A stretch of 64,000 nucleotides of DNA from positions 1 to 64,000 of the forward strand of contig LGRX02025922.1 in NCBI GenBank assembly GCA_001247695.2, in the 5' to 3' direction. The notes below the pieces were generated by a model. The model searched no databases. It was not told the DNA's origin and was given only the letters and a program-made list of their open reading frames with translations. This document shows positions 11,301-21,308 of the stretch, piece after piece. This stretch comes from Cymbomonas tetramitiformis (taxonomy: Eukaryota > Chlorophyta > Pyramimonadophyceae > Pyramimonadales > Pyramimonadaceae). Position 1 is the first letter of the stretch; each line of letters opens with the position of its first letter. The position numbers and the translations under genes were made by a program.

Positions 11301-12146
11301 GTGTGATAATGACATGCTAACACTGACGTGCTATCGGCGTCCTAAGAACATGCTAGCGACATACTAACGTCCCTACCTTTCCGAGGAATTCCGCTCGCTT
11401 ACCACCTGACCCGAATCGCATCATACTCCGTGGCATATCCTTCCCCTGCCCTTCTAATCACCATATAACATGTTCCTGGTGATCTACGCACCCCCACATG
11501 CCTCACCACTCACTACCCCTCAAGTTGGCGCGAACACATGCTTAAGGCGCAGTGGCGTTAGCATGCCTTTAGCGTGTCTGATGTGTGATAATGACATGCT
11601 AACACCGACGTGCTATCGGCGTCCTAAGAACATGCTAGCGACATACTAACGTCCCTACCTTTCCGAGGAATTCCGCTCGCTTACCACCTGACCCGAATCG
11701 CATCATACTCCGTGGCATATCCTTCCCCTGCCCTTCTAATCACCATATAACATGTTCCTGGTGATCTACGCACCCCCACATGCCTCACCACTCACTACCC
11801 CTCAAGTTGGCGCGAACACATGCTTAAGGCGCAGTGGCGTTAGCATGCCTTTAGCATGTCTGATGTGTGATAATGACATGCTAACACTGACGTGCTATCG
11901 GCGTCCTAAGAACATGCTAGCGACATACTAACGTCCCTACCTTTCCGAGGAATTCCGCTCGCTTACCACCTGACCCGAATCGCATCATACTCCGTGGCAT
12001 ATCCTTCCCCTGCCCTTCTAATCACCATATAACATGTTCCTGGTGATCTACGCACCCCCACATGCCTCACCACTCACTACCCCTCAAGTTGGCGCGAACA
12101 CATGCTTAAGGCGCAGTGGCGTTAGCATGCCTTTAGCATGGACATG
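11301..12146 (+). repeat. Three near-identical 282-bp tandem repeats in CACTA right arm
   Basis: Copies begin at 11301, 11583 and 11865 with GTGTGATAATGACATGCTAA and differ by only a few bases. Each contains subterminal motifs plus a non-repetitive core rich in CCTACC and CCCCTGCCC. No ORF is conserved. Their near identity implies recent amplification, or an assembly effect. Confidence 0.9.
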
Positions 12147-12229
12147 CTAACACACCTATGGGGCTTTAGCATGCCGTTAGCACGCATGCTAACACCTATC
12201 TGGCGTTAGCATGTCATAGCATGTCCATG

Positions 12230-12283
12230 GCACGCGTTTAGCATGTCGTTAGCAGCATACTAACGTTTTCCAGGACCGTAGGG
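12230..12283 (-). repeat. CACTA right terminal inverted repeat
   Basis: This is the inverse of 6734-6787 with one mismatch. It is followed directly by the GTA target duplication and then by the continuation of the interrupted exon. Confidence 0.9.
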
Positions 12284-12483
12284 GTAGGAGCCTGAGGACT
12301 CCGGATGAGCAATGCCATACGTGTATTTAGTTGCTAGTAAACACATCATACATCTACAATATATATTGTTGAAGGTACGTTAACAACACATACTCGTTCC
12401 ATGTGCGGAACCATCCCGAGATCTCATATTGTTGGGTCAATCACTACCAACAAGTGAGAGACTAATAAATCACCATAATAACT

Positions 12484-15434
12484 TTGTATGGCATTCGTAT
12501 GAAAAATGAAATACGTGCTGAGTATTATTGGGTACGGCGGTTGAATGTGTTCACGGATGGGCGGCGTATTTTTAATAAACGGGGAGCCGTATCCGAGGAT
12601 CTTAACGCCTCTGGGCAATTCGATCCAAACCAATGTTGGAGGGAAGATGTTGATGGTCTGCCTCGCGAGTTTTGCCTACTCTATCGTAAGTGCGCACCCG
12701 CCCACCGGAATGGTGTTTATCGGCTTACCTGGCGTTTGGGTTACCACATGGACAAGGGCAAGATTAGCAGAAACCAGATCACCGTGGATGCCGGCGGGCA
12801 ACCTATTTCGTCACCGGATTTGCCGGAGGGTTCAGTGCGCGTGCCTAACCTATTTGCACACGATGCGTTGTTGCACTACTTCTTCCACCATATGGCTCCA
12901 TGGAGGATGGAGCAATCATCGCTTCAAGGACCACGTCCATTGGCCAGTTGGGGCGTTAAGGCACAAGAGGGATATTTTAAACATATCAAGACAGAACTTG
13001 CTAAGACAGAAAAGAGTCTGGTGGCAGCCAGCTTGGAACTAGCGGGAAACACACGTAGCACTGAGCCAACCAAACAACGCGGTTTAATGGCACACCACCT
13101 CCAGGCGTACAACGCGGCCACACTGCCGACAGAGCATGAGGCAATTCAGATGGGCACGTCAGGCGGTAAATACGCCGGGAAGTTAGTCGCAGACTCAGAG
13201 AGCGTGTGGACTAGGCTGGGCGGGATGGACCCTTTGCAACTCGGCTTGGCCAGCAGACTAACGCATGCAATGGACCGATACAAGAAAATGGTCGGGAAAA
13301 TGAGTGGAATTAGCTCATACGAATGTATGTTGTCCAATTCCATGCTTCAGGCGTGGATGGAACAAAACACTGACGCTGTACCGGATGCGTCGCCACATGT
13401 AAAAGCGCTTGTCGGTAAACCGGCGGGAAGAGCCATTTTGAGCAAAATAGCCAATGGCCAATATTGGTTCCACATGAAAATCAAAGGGTTGGATGATGCT
13501 GAGCTCCAAGGACTAAAGACCTCGATGATTAGCTGGGCTGATCGGATCCACGCCTGTCCAGAGGGTCATATATGTATCGACAAAAACACCGGATTCTTCC
13601 TCCCCAAGCCGGTAGAGGTGCCCATGCCTTTGAGCAAAGCAGCTCCCATGCGACAAAAGAGAAAGGCAGCTAAGTCATCAACGGCCGCGGATGTGCACAA
13701 TTCTCAAGTGAGAGCCTTATTGCCTCCCATGCAACCATCCATAGTACCTCGGGGTGTCGTTAAGATGATTATCGTTCATTTCAACCATCGCAATTTTACA
13801 AAAATTTTGCATGCTGCTGACAGCTTGTAAAATGTCATTTCTAAGGGGATACTTCTTGCGCCAGCACACACATTCATACCCTCTCGACCTTTACAAATAT
13901 CTGGCTAACGCACCGCACAAATCCCCGCCCGCCCTACACTTTTCAGGGGCAATCGCTCCAAGCGCCCCGCCACTTCACCAAGCTACTCCACAGTTGCCCG
14001 CGCCGCTCGCCCCGCCGCTCCTCGGGGCCCAGGTGCGTGTTGGTGTTACGAGACTCTCGTCCGCAAACACATGCCTCAGACATATAGAAGTGTGGTATTT
14101 TGTGAGTTTCATCGACCGTGGGAAGGCTCTAAAATGGGCATGCTATAGCAGGCCCTTGGAGAGGTGGCGACACAACAACCAATGACGCACATTGGAACTC
14201 CGGTGGCACACCAAGCGCCACAAGTTCATCCGACCTCCCCACACCAACCAGCATGGCTTTCCCCTCCGGTACGCTCATATTGCGATATTTGACATTTGCC
14301 TACCTACGCTCATACTGAAATTAATCCATATATATATATATGGATATATACATATAGTTAATGCAATGTGATAAGGCCATCACTTGCTGTGTGGGCAGGG
14401 GCCGTTGTTGCAAGCGCCGGCACAACTTCATCAAGCTCCGCCGTCGGCGCATCACACCCCTCCGCCTTTGGCAGCACAGCAGGCCGGTGTTGGTTCGGTA
14501 AGGCTCTCTTCTAACGCGACTTATATAATACTTATAATGACTGCAAGTGTGTATGTCAGATCAAGGCCTCCTTGCACTGTGATGCGCATGCTCCCTACTT
14601 GTTATGCATGCCAAGTCAACACGCGTCGTCATTGCAAGGTTATGCCGGCGGGTGGAGACGGTCACTGGGATGGTGCTGCTTTGGATAGTATTTCCGTGCC
14701 ACAAATTAGTCTTGATTGCACATTCGTACACGCGCTCCCTTTCTTTGCTCTGCATTGCACCGGCCCGCGGGGCACATCAGGTGGGTTTCGGCTCCGCGGG
14801 TCTTTCTACTCGAACACTGCATTTTTAAAGATGTTTCCCCATTATAAATGCCTTACTGCAAGGCATGCTTGTGTATGTGCGTGTGTGTGCGTGCCATGAT
14901 TTCGTCCTAATTGCACAGGCATACACGTGCTCTCTTTCCCAGCTCTGCATGCCTAGCAGACACGTGCTTATCGTCTTTGCACACATGACGGTTGTATCGC
15001 TAAGAAGTGGGGGCTGGGAAGGTGGAGACTGACGCGCCGATCGGGATGGTGTTGCTTCGAGGACAGCCCCCCCCCGCTTCTCGCGCCGCCGTGGCAATTT
15101 CCGCAACCCCAGCCGGGACCCTCCGCCTCTACTTCCGGCAGCATCACTGCAGTTGTTGTTGTTGCTGCTGCTCCCCCAGGTGCTGTGTGCCCCCCGCCTC
15201 CCCGCAGCATCTCTCTTATAATAACATGTATCACCCCGCAGTCCACATATATATGAGTGCACCCAATTACAAAACTCGAGACAATAAATGTTGTGCGGTG
15301 TCGGAAGCGCCAGACACATGTGCGTTGCGTGGGCAGGGCGAGGGTTGTTGACGAGGCACATGCGGTTGTGTGGTTGGTGTGCGGCAGCCGCGCCCGAGTT
15401 GCCACCCGCTGGAGACAACTCGCGCCACACCTGA
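12484..15434 (+). CDS. Unrecognised gene with Pro/Ala/Gln-rich C-terminal exons
   Basis: A long exon runs from about 12484 (first ATG in frame at 12502) to 13753 and encodes some 420 residues with mixed alpha-helical character, ending in a basic KRKAAK segment. It is followed by phase-matched exons 13947-14032, 14152-14268 and 14399-14497, which encode Pro/Ala/Gln/His-rich repeats. Probable exons at 15067-15179 and 15388-15434 have the same composition; the last ends at a TGA. The phase into 15067 does not fit, so an exon near 14780 may be missing from the model. I recognise no domain. It lies directly downstream of the CACTA insertion and may be the 3' part of the gene at 4964-6733, but no acceptor joins 12324 to 12484 cleanly. 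Low-complexity C-termini of this kind are common in regulatory or structural proteins. Confidence 0.5.
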
Positions 15435-16021
15435 TGGGATGGAAACCACTCCGCGGCAGCAAGAAACTGCGTGTGCCAACCGGCAACAATAAGAAGCCGC
15501 CACCTCCTGTACGGTGTATCCCGAGGGATGGAGCGAGCTCACGAATTACCCATGGCATGGCATGGCAATGAAAGCAGAGCGTGCTTAGGTGCGGACGCTG
15601 ACGAGGACTCTGAGTGAGCATGGAATATTGCGACCACTTAATCTGGAATTCGCGGATGGTATATTACTTATTTGTTTGTCGATAATGAACCGTAAGATGT
15701 GACATTGCATTATAGCATTACTGATTGTTTTGAGGTGTCTCCTGAACTTACTGTTTTTTTTTGGTTTTTGTATTGTCGATATAATCTGAAAGCTTGGCTT
15801 AGATAATTAGCGTTGTCTAGTGTATTTGTCACATATATGTATCTAATCGTCTAGTGTCGTTGTCAGATATATATGTATCTAATAATAGCACGTCCGGTTT
15901 AATTTATTCCATAAACAGCAATGCCACAGGTGCAATGCAAGGAACTAGCGATACGTAATCTAACCGACTGTGGTTGGCGACAATGTCAGGTATACATGTT
16001 ACACACGGAATGATACAACCC
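15435..16021. other. No gene seen
   Basis: This AT-rich stretch shows no exon-like frames. A short duplicated block around GTCTAGTGT..TTGTCA..ATATATGTATCTAAT occurs near 15815-15885. It separates the Pro-rich gene from the 198-bp repeat region. Confidence 0.4.
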
Positions 16022-16300
16022 ACCGTCAAGATACAACCCAAACCCGATCTCACAGCAGATTGGGGGGGGTGTGTGTGTGGGGGGGGTCTTTGACCCCTCA
16101 TACCCTAAGCGTGCGGGCCATCTAGAGGCTTCAATGCCACCCCTAAGTGTTATACACCATTGAAAGGTGTTTTCACAGGGTGTACACCTATGTACGGCAC
16201 CGAGGCATGCCATTGTGCTCCCGTCAAGATACAACCCAAACCCGATCTCGCAGTTGGGGAATTGTGTGTGTGGGGGGGGGGGTCTTTGACCCCTCATACC
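16022..16300 (+). repeat. ~198-bp direct repeats (one full, one partial)
   Basis: Units start with GTCAAGATACAACCCAAACC at 16025 and 16223 and include a G-run, CTTTGACCCCTCATACCCTA and TATACACCATTGAAA. Further copies lie beyond the assembly gap at 17471-17681. The gap probably hides more units. Confidence 0.8.
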
Positions 16301-16319
16301 CTACGAGTAATCACTCACT

Positions 16320-16530
16320 TTTAAGAAAACCCGACGTTAAGAAACCAGCCAGCGTTTGGGGGGGGGCGGGGGGTACCCAACTCGATGAGTACGGCTGGCT
16401 GGCTTTTTCGGCTAAGAAAATGACCGAAATAAGAGATAACCGTGCTGGCTGACTACCGAGAATGCACTTTCTTAAATTTAAGAAAATTGGCTGGAAATGT
16501 AAGGAAATATTATAGAATTTAGGCAATCGA
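16320..16530. repeat. GCTGGCTGG/CCAGCCAGC-bearing repeat, similar to 290-430
   Basis: This segment has several CCAGCCAGC or GGCTGGCTGG motifs along with TTAAGAAA and AAATAAGG-like motifs in both orientations. The same combination occurs at about 290-430 and a single copy at about 17090. It looks like dispersed terminal repeat DNA. No ORF is present. Confidence 0.4.
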
Positions 16531-16814
16531 ATTGAGATCGATATTGGGTATACAAGAGTGATCGATGTACCGATAATACGTGTATCTCAAGCTGATGCCT
16601 TATGCTATTCGATCAAATATGGTACTGCATAGGAAACCTCTACTTACTATGCCCTAAAACTACAGGCTTAAATGAAACAGGGTAAAATAATGCTTACATT
16701 TTTACACTGCGTGTTCAGTGCGGCCATCAGACTATGCCGCGGGGACTTGGTGGGAGGCACTTCTAAGATATCTTATGCAATACGTTACATACATTGTATT
16801 CTAGCTATTCCACC

Positions 16815-16997
16815 TTAAGAGCTTTTCAGCAAGCACCATGCGCCAGCCACCGCGGCATCCCCCTTCCCATAGTCCTGCACGCGCAAGATGTGGTCCCTGC
16901 GGTCACCATCCTCGTACACCACTTCGAAGTTATACCCACGCCTGTGTTTGGGGTCAGAAATAATCACGTCGACAAAATCCTGTTTCAGGTCACGCAG
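16815..16997 (-). pseudogene. Terminal exon fragment of an unrecognised, possibly element-borne protein
   Basis: On the minus strand a TAG acceptor at 16998-17000 precedes an open frame of about 60 codons ending in TAA at 16815. It begins LRDLKQDF and ends in a Gly-Ala-Trp-Cys-Leu-Leu sequence, with a Tyr-Asn-Phe-Glu-Val-Val-Tyr-Glu-Asp core. The codon pattern and the acceptor make it look like a real last exon. I cannot assign it to a family. Its upstream exons would lie in or past the N gap. Confidence 0.35.
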
Positions 16998-17134
16998 CTA
17001 CGGCTCTCTGGGTCCATGTCGGGCGGTGTGAAAATTTTAAGAAAGTCGCTGGGCTGAGGTGAGTGTCCACGTCTTGAGTGAAGAAATAAGCTGGCTGGTT
17101 GAAAATGAGCGATCTACTATTCTTCGAGTTCTCT

Positions 17135-17470
17135 NNNNNNNNNNNNNNNNNNNNNNNNNNNNNNNNNNNNNNNNNNNNNNNNNNNNNNNNNNNNNNNNNN
17201 NNNNNNNNNNNNNNNNNNNNNNNNNNNNNNNNNNNNNNNNNNNNNNNNNNNNNNNNNNNNNNNNNNNNNNNNNNNNNNNNNNNNNNNNNNNNNNNNNNNN
17301 NNNNNNNNNNNNNNNNNNNNNNNNNNNNNNNNNNNNNNNNNNNNNNNNNNNNNNNNNNNNNNNNNNNNNNNNNNNNNNNNNNNNNNNNNNNNNNNNNNNN
17401 NNNNNNNNNNNNNNNNNNNNNNNNNNNNNNNNNNNNNNNNNNNNNNNNNNNNNNNNNNNNNNNNNNNNNN
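17135..17470. other. Assembly gap (336 N)
   Basis: This run of N lies inside the 198-bp repeat region. Frames that appear to cross it are artefacts. The true gap length is unknown. Confidence 0.95.
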
Positions 17471-17681
17471 TACCCTAAGCGTGCGGGCCATCTAGAGGCT
17501 TCAATGCCACCCCTAAGTGTTATACACCATTGAAAAGGTGTTTTCACGGGCTGTACACCTATGTACAGCACCGAGGCATGCCGTGTGCTCCCGTCAAGAT
17601 ACAACCCAAACCCGATCTCACAGCAGATTGGGGGTGTGGGGGGGGTCTTTGACCCCTCATACCCTAAGCGTGCGGGCCATC
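17471..17681 (+). repeat. Further ~198-bp repeat copies after the gap
   Basis: These continue the array of 16022-16300, with GTCAAGATACAACCC at 17593. The final copy is interrupted after CCATCTAGA by the element at 17686. Confidence 0.8.
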
Positions 17682-17685
17682 TAGA

Positions 17686-18762
17686 TGGCTACTATCCCGC
17701 AGTCCTTGTGGGAGGACCAGATTTGAATGTGGTCCTCCCACAAGGACCTATTTTCAAATAATTTAATTGGGCATGCCAACCAAAATTGGAGGTGCGTCCA
17801 ATGAAAGGTGGTCTATACAGGGTCTGTACTTAGTTAGATGATGCCTGGATTGGCCTGGATCCGCCTCATATATCTACCACGATTGCATTTGTATATGCAC
17901 CCCTCGGACTTTTCAACTCAGATTTTTTAAAATGTTAAAACTCGCTCAAAATAATACCCTATCTTCAATAATATTTTGCTGATAGTATATGGAGGCTGAG
18001 CATGCGTCCAAGGATCCAGCAGCACCGTAGCATTGTGTACAATCATGTTTACAACATAACACACGTTGATAACCTCACAGTGGACATATATTTGCACCCA
18101 ACTCGACATGTGCTATCAATTTTGGTCAAATATTAGAAAATCTGAGGGTTAATTTTGGCTCTGACGTGATGTTGCGGATGCTAGATTGAGTGCGTGCATG
18201 GCACTTCCACACCATCGTCTCGCTATGCTCGGCATATAGACACACTACTTGATTTTTTGAGCCATCTACATGGCCATAATGTGCAATACGTTGGCGTGTA
18301 TGCATCGTTGAACCGGACGAAAGGCAATTTCTGTTTGGGAGATTTAAGGCATTTTTCAGTTTTGACACCCGGTGCTGCTTCTACCGATATTTTGAGGGTC
18401 AAGATGACCTCGGATGAAAGTTTTGACAAGACACTGCAGAAAGAGCAGCTCGAGAACTTGCCAACACGGGTGTTCAAATTTTCAAAGGACCTTCGGGGAG
18501 GCAGTTAGCTTGAGTAATAGCCTGGTCCTTGTGGGAGGACCAAGGTTTAGTTCGTGATTTTTGTGAAATCACATCCCCAAATCACACCCGCTAAACATGA
18601 CCCTAAAGTCACTCTAGGGATAAACCCATGCAAAATGATATTCAATTGACTAAAAAATATCATGAAAAAAGGCTTGAATATGATTTAACGGGCAAACTAG
18701 CGACCAATATAGCGATTGCGAAGTGGTCCTTGTGGGAGGACTAGCAATTTGGATAGTAGCCA
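17686..18762 (+). mobile_element. Non-autonomous DNA element, 1077 bp, 12-bp TIR and 4-bp TSD
   Basis: The element starts TGGCTACTATCC and ends with the exact inverse. It is flanked by TAGA at 17682-17685 and 18763-18766. The same host sequence without the insert (CCATCTAGAGGCTTCAATGC) is present at about 16119 and 17489, giving an empty-site comparison inside the window. It holds three more copies of GGTCCTTGTGGGAGGAC in both orientations beside the one near its left end. One 104-codon frame (18194-18508) lacks any recognisable domain. The superfamily is not clear; a 4-bp duplication does not fit CACTA or hAT. Confidence 0.75.
17702..17748. repeat. Hairpin of GTCCTTGTGGGAGGACCA
   Basis: Two inverse copies of GTCCTTGTGGGAGGACCA face each other across a short AT-rich loop. 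Further copies occur at about 18525 and 18723. It may mark a smaller element nested in the 17686 element. Confidence 0.7.
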
Positions 18763-19059
18763 TAGAGGCTTCAATGCCACCCTATGTTTGTATGGTATAA
18801 CCCATGTATAACTTACATGAACTTGAAAGAATGAACTCCCATGCTAGTATGGGTTTTATTACTTCTTTGATCGACGTACCTTTCGAACTTTGTCATATCA
18901 CGGTGACCGCTGAAAGACCCTATATATCGTTGCTTATGGCTCTCATGCGGTCAATTTGACATACCCACCAAGGTCATTGGGGGTTCCTAGAGGGGTATTA
19001 TGGGGCTAAGATTTAAGGAAAATGCCAATTAATCTTACCCCGTTTCCGGGGTAAATACT

Positions 19060-19305
19060 AGCATAGGAGTTAACCAAATGAACATCCCTCACAATCCTAC
19101 GGGTTGGATTCCTTCTCGAGCAGAACTAGACGAAATTGTGAGGTTGTGTCATGAACGAGTTACATATATATTCTCTGATGAGATGTGTAGGTTCCTTGAA
19201 CCGCCAAAGGCAATGCCGGCAAGGATATATCAGGCTGTAGAGCTGTGGCAGAATTTGAGCCGGGTGATAACCGATGAGGGCTTAAGGGGCGCATCGGTTC
19301 GCTGA
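19060..19305 (+). pseudogene. PLP-dependent aminotransferase fragment (class I/II)
   Basis: The frame encodes Asn-x-Pro-His-Asn-Pro-Thr-Gly, then Glu-x-x-Ile-Val-x-Leu-Cys and Phe-Ser-Asp-Glu-Met. This is the conserved core of fold-type I aminotransferases, where the Asn of NPTG and the Asp of SDE contact the cofactor. The following 35 residues resemble the usual Ala-Val-x-Leu-Trp-x-x-Leu-Ser stretch, but the expected Ser-Lys with the PLP-binding lysine reads Ser-Arg, and the frame ends soon after. A 291-bp palindromic element begins 59 bp downstream. No other aminotransferase exons are recognised nearby, so I read this as a relic. Confidence 0.6.
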
Positions 19306-19363
19306 GATGAGCGCGTGGATGATGGCTTTGAGGCAGGTTGGTACGAGGTCTTTCATTCCACTT

Positions 19364-19654
19364 GTCAGGGTCATGACCGATGACATATGTGTCATACATG
19401 TCATACGTGTCATACATGTCAGACATGTCATACCATGCCATGTCATATATTATTATGACAGTCGACCGTACTGACGACTGTCATATTAATATATGACGCG
19501 ACTCGACATGTACAATCATGATCGACAGTATGGTCGATCATGACTGTACATGTCGACTGTCATAATAATATATGACATGACATGGTATGACATGTCTGAC
19601 AGGTATGACACGTATGACATGTATGACACATATGTCATCGGTCATGACCCTGAC
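19364..19654. mobile_element. 291-bp palindromic foldback element
   Basis: The outer arms GTCAGGGTCATGACCGATG and its inverse at 19636-19654 enclose arms built of TGACATATGTGTCATACATG-like units, with an inner hairpin around GTCGACCGTACTGACGAC and GATCGACAGTATGGTCGATC. The whole segment is nearly self-complementary. A related copy at about 30770-33230 was invaded by a hAT element. It codes for nothing. Confidence 0.8.
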
Positions 19655-19840
19655 ACCACTCCTATAACTTCCATCCTATCCTCAGCATCTTCTATGCGCA
19701 CGAGTTCAACCCCCAACCCCTAGTTGGGCGATCCTATGCCCAGCTGATGGTTGAGTCCAGCCGAGGAAGCTGGGGAGAAAAATGCGCAGGATGTTTTTTT
19801 GCATGCAACGTGTTTAGCCTTCATACATATATTTCAAGTG

Positions 19841-20191
19841 TTAGGTTCTTGAGGTGGAAGCAAATACCGAGCCACGCTTGATAAGCGTTACCTGTTCGAA
19901 AATGCCCCCCCCCACTGTCTGCGCCCAAAAAGCCAATGCAAGCGACACGGCATCACACGCGAGGACCGCCTGTTCGAAGCGCCGTGGTTCCGCAAGAAGA
20001 TCTTCAAGGGCACATACCTTATATATCGGAGTCGGGTTTGCGCGCTCGAAGCACACAAAGGTACCTGTTCCAGGAGCTCGTCGTTGGGGTTTGAATGTCG
20101 CTCGAACGAAGTTGTCCCCAGTGGCCCGTTCACCGAGCATCATCCGCTTCCTCAGACTCAGGCTATCGGCATAAGTTACATATAGGAGCAA
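19841..20191 (-). CDS. Putative exons of an unrecognised minus-strand gene
   Basis: The most exon-like piece runs on the minus strand from an acceptor ending CGAACAG near 19975 to a donor CGAACAG|gtaacg near 19893, encoding a helical stretch (AVLACDAVSLALAFWAQTV). A second piece upstream ends in a donor (GGAACAG|gtacct, or ATATAAG|gtatgt). The two can be joined in more than one way and I recognise no family. The frame is also open without splicing for 116 codons. Confidence 0.25.
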   Translation of the reverse strand: MLLYVTYADSLSLRKRMMLGERATGDNFVRATFKPQRRAPGTGTFVCFERANPTPIYKVCALEDLLAEPRRFEQAVLACDAVSLALAFWAQTVGGGIFEQVTLIKRGSVFASTSRT

Positions 20192-21308
20192 GCTTTACAC
20201 AAAACAATACCCTGTAGTGATGACTACTTCAAATTTTGTTGGCTTTGGCCAAACGCACCCATGCATAGCAATTAAGATGACCGACAAATTCACGAGAGAA
20301 GCGAGACCAAGGCAGGACTTAAAACGCATGAGATGCGAGTTGTCTTCGATCTCACAGTAATATTACCTCGCGTCAGCTTCTTACTTTCACTAAGCGCTCG
20401 TGGGAAGTTTACTTGTTACTAGCTCCCAGGAAGTTCCTACTTCAAGAATGGATACGCTGGATGTCTCTGCTCTCTCTAACGTCTTTATAGGAAAAAATCC
20501 TTTTACAGTTCTCGACAACTCGAGCCAGCCCGATCGATAAATATAGAGGAAGCCACGGGATCTTCGACGCACTCTTCGTGAGGAGCTCCACGCGGATCTC
20601 GGGTCCCCGCACAAGAGCACTTCAGGGAAAAGAACAGCGTACTAAAATATCACCAAGCAGCCTCTTACAGGTATCGCGCAGGCTCCACTGAATAGTCACA
20701 GCAAGAGGGGTTATCCACTGGAAATTCCACAGCCTTGCAAAGTGAAAGTACTGTATGCGTGCTTTTTGTGCACAAAAGGTGCGAGCAATTGATGTTGGTC
20801 GAGAACGCTCGTCTTGTCTACAGGACGTCTATCGACTCGGTCGCCGGCGACCCGGTATCGGCACGCCGGCGAGGGGCGCTATGACCGTCCCCGCTGAGCT
20901 ATGACCGTCCCCGCTGAGCGGCGCTGCCGGGAGCAGGAGCAGCGGGAGGAACGCTCATACCAGCAACCACCAACTTCTCCCTCTACACACCTACACACCA
21001 CCAACTTTCAACATTTCAGTCGCCGGTTCAACAAATAAAGGATTTTGATTTCCCCCCACCTGTACGTTCACGTGACACCCCCTATATTAATTTCCCACTA
21101 TAAAGTGGAAAGGAAAACAACAAAACATAGTTGGATAGTTCCCATAGCAGAAACGAGTGGAGACTGTCCTTGATTTTGCAATTTTTTCGTGTGTAAGCGT
21201 GCTTCAGATAAATGTTGAACTTGTATCGCAAACTTTTCGCGTTACTCTATTCTCCACTCGACGATACTTTCGGTTGATTGGAGTTTTGAATTTTAAGCTT
21301 GGATCGCT
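20192..21308. other. Intergenic region between putative divergent genes
   Basis: No clear coding region is seen. A minus-strand open stretch near 20450-20610 could be an exon but cannot be tied to a gene. An 18-bp GCTATGACCGTCCCCGCT sequence is duplicated in tandem at about 20878-20918. Downstream, CACACCTACACACC-type low complexity precedes the plus-strand gene at 21309. Confidence 0.3.

Larger units (their letters stand above)
6734..12283 (+). mobile_element. Complete CACTA (En/Spm) DNA transposon, 5550 bp
   Basis: The element starts CCCTACGGTCCTGG and ends with the inverse. Terminal inverted repeats span 6734-6787 and 12230-12283, 54 bp with one mismatch. It is flanked by a 3-bp direct duplication, GTA, at 6731-6733 and 12284-12286, as CACTA elements produce. 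The CCCTAC terminus is close to the CACTAC of plant elements. Hundreds of bases inside each end are packed with both orientations of GCATGCTAAC/GACATACTAACG, the subterminal repeats expected for transposase binding. It encodes a transposase remnant on the plus strand and an acidic second protein on the minus strand. It interrupts an exon of an unrecognised gene. Confidence 0.9.

Noticed and set aside
15904..16297. Minus-strand frames with Pro/His-rich repeats
   Set aside because: They fall in the 198-bp repeats and recur with each copy; repeat sequence, not a gene.
17059..17604. Open frames spanning the run of N
   Set aside because: They exist only because undefined codons contain no stops.
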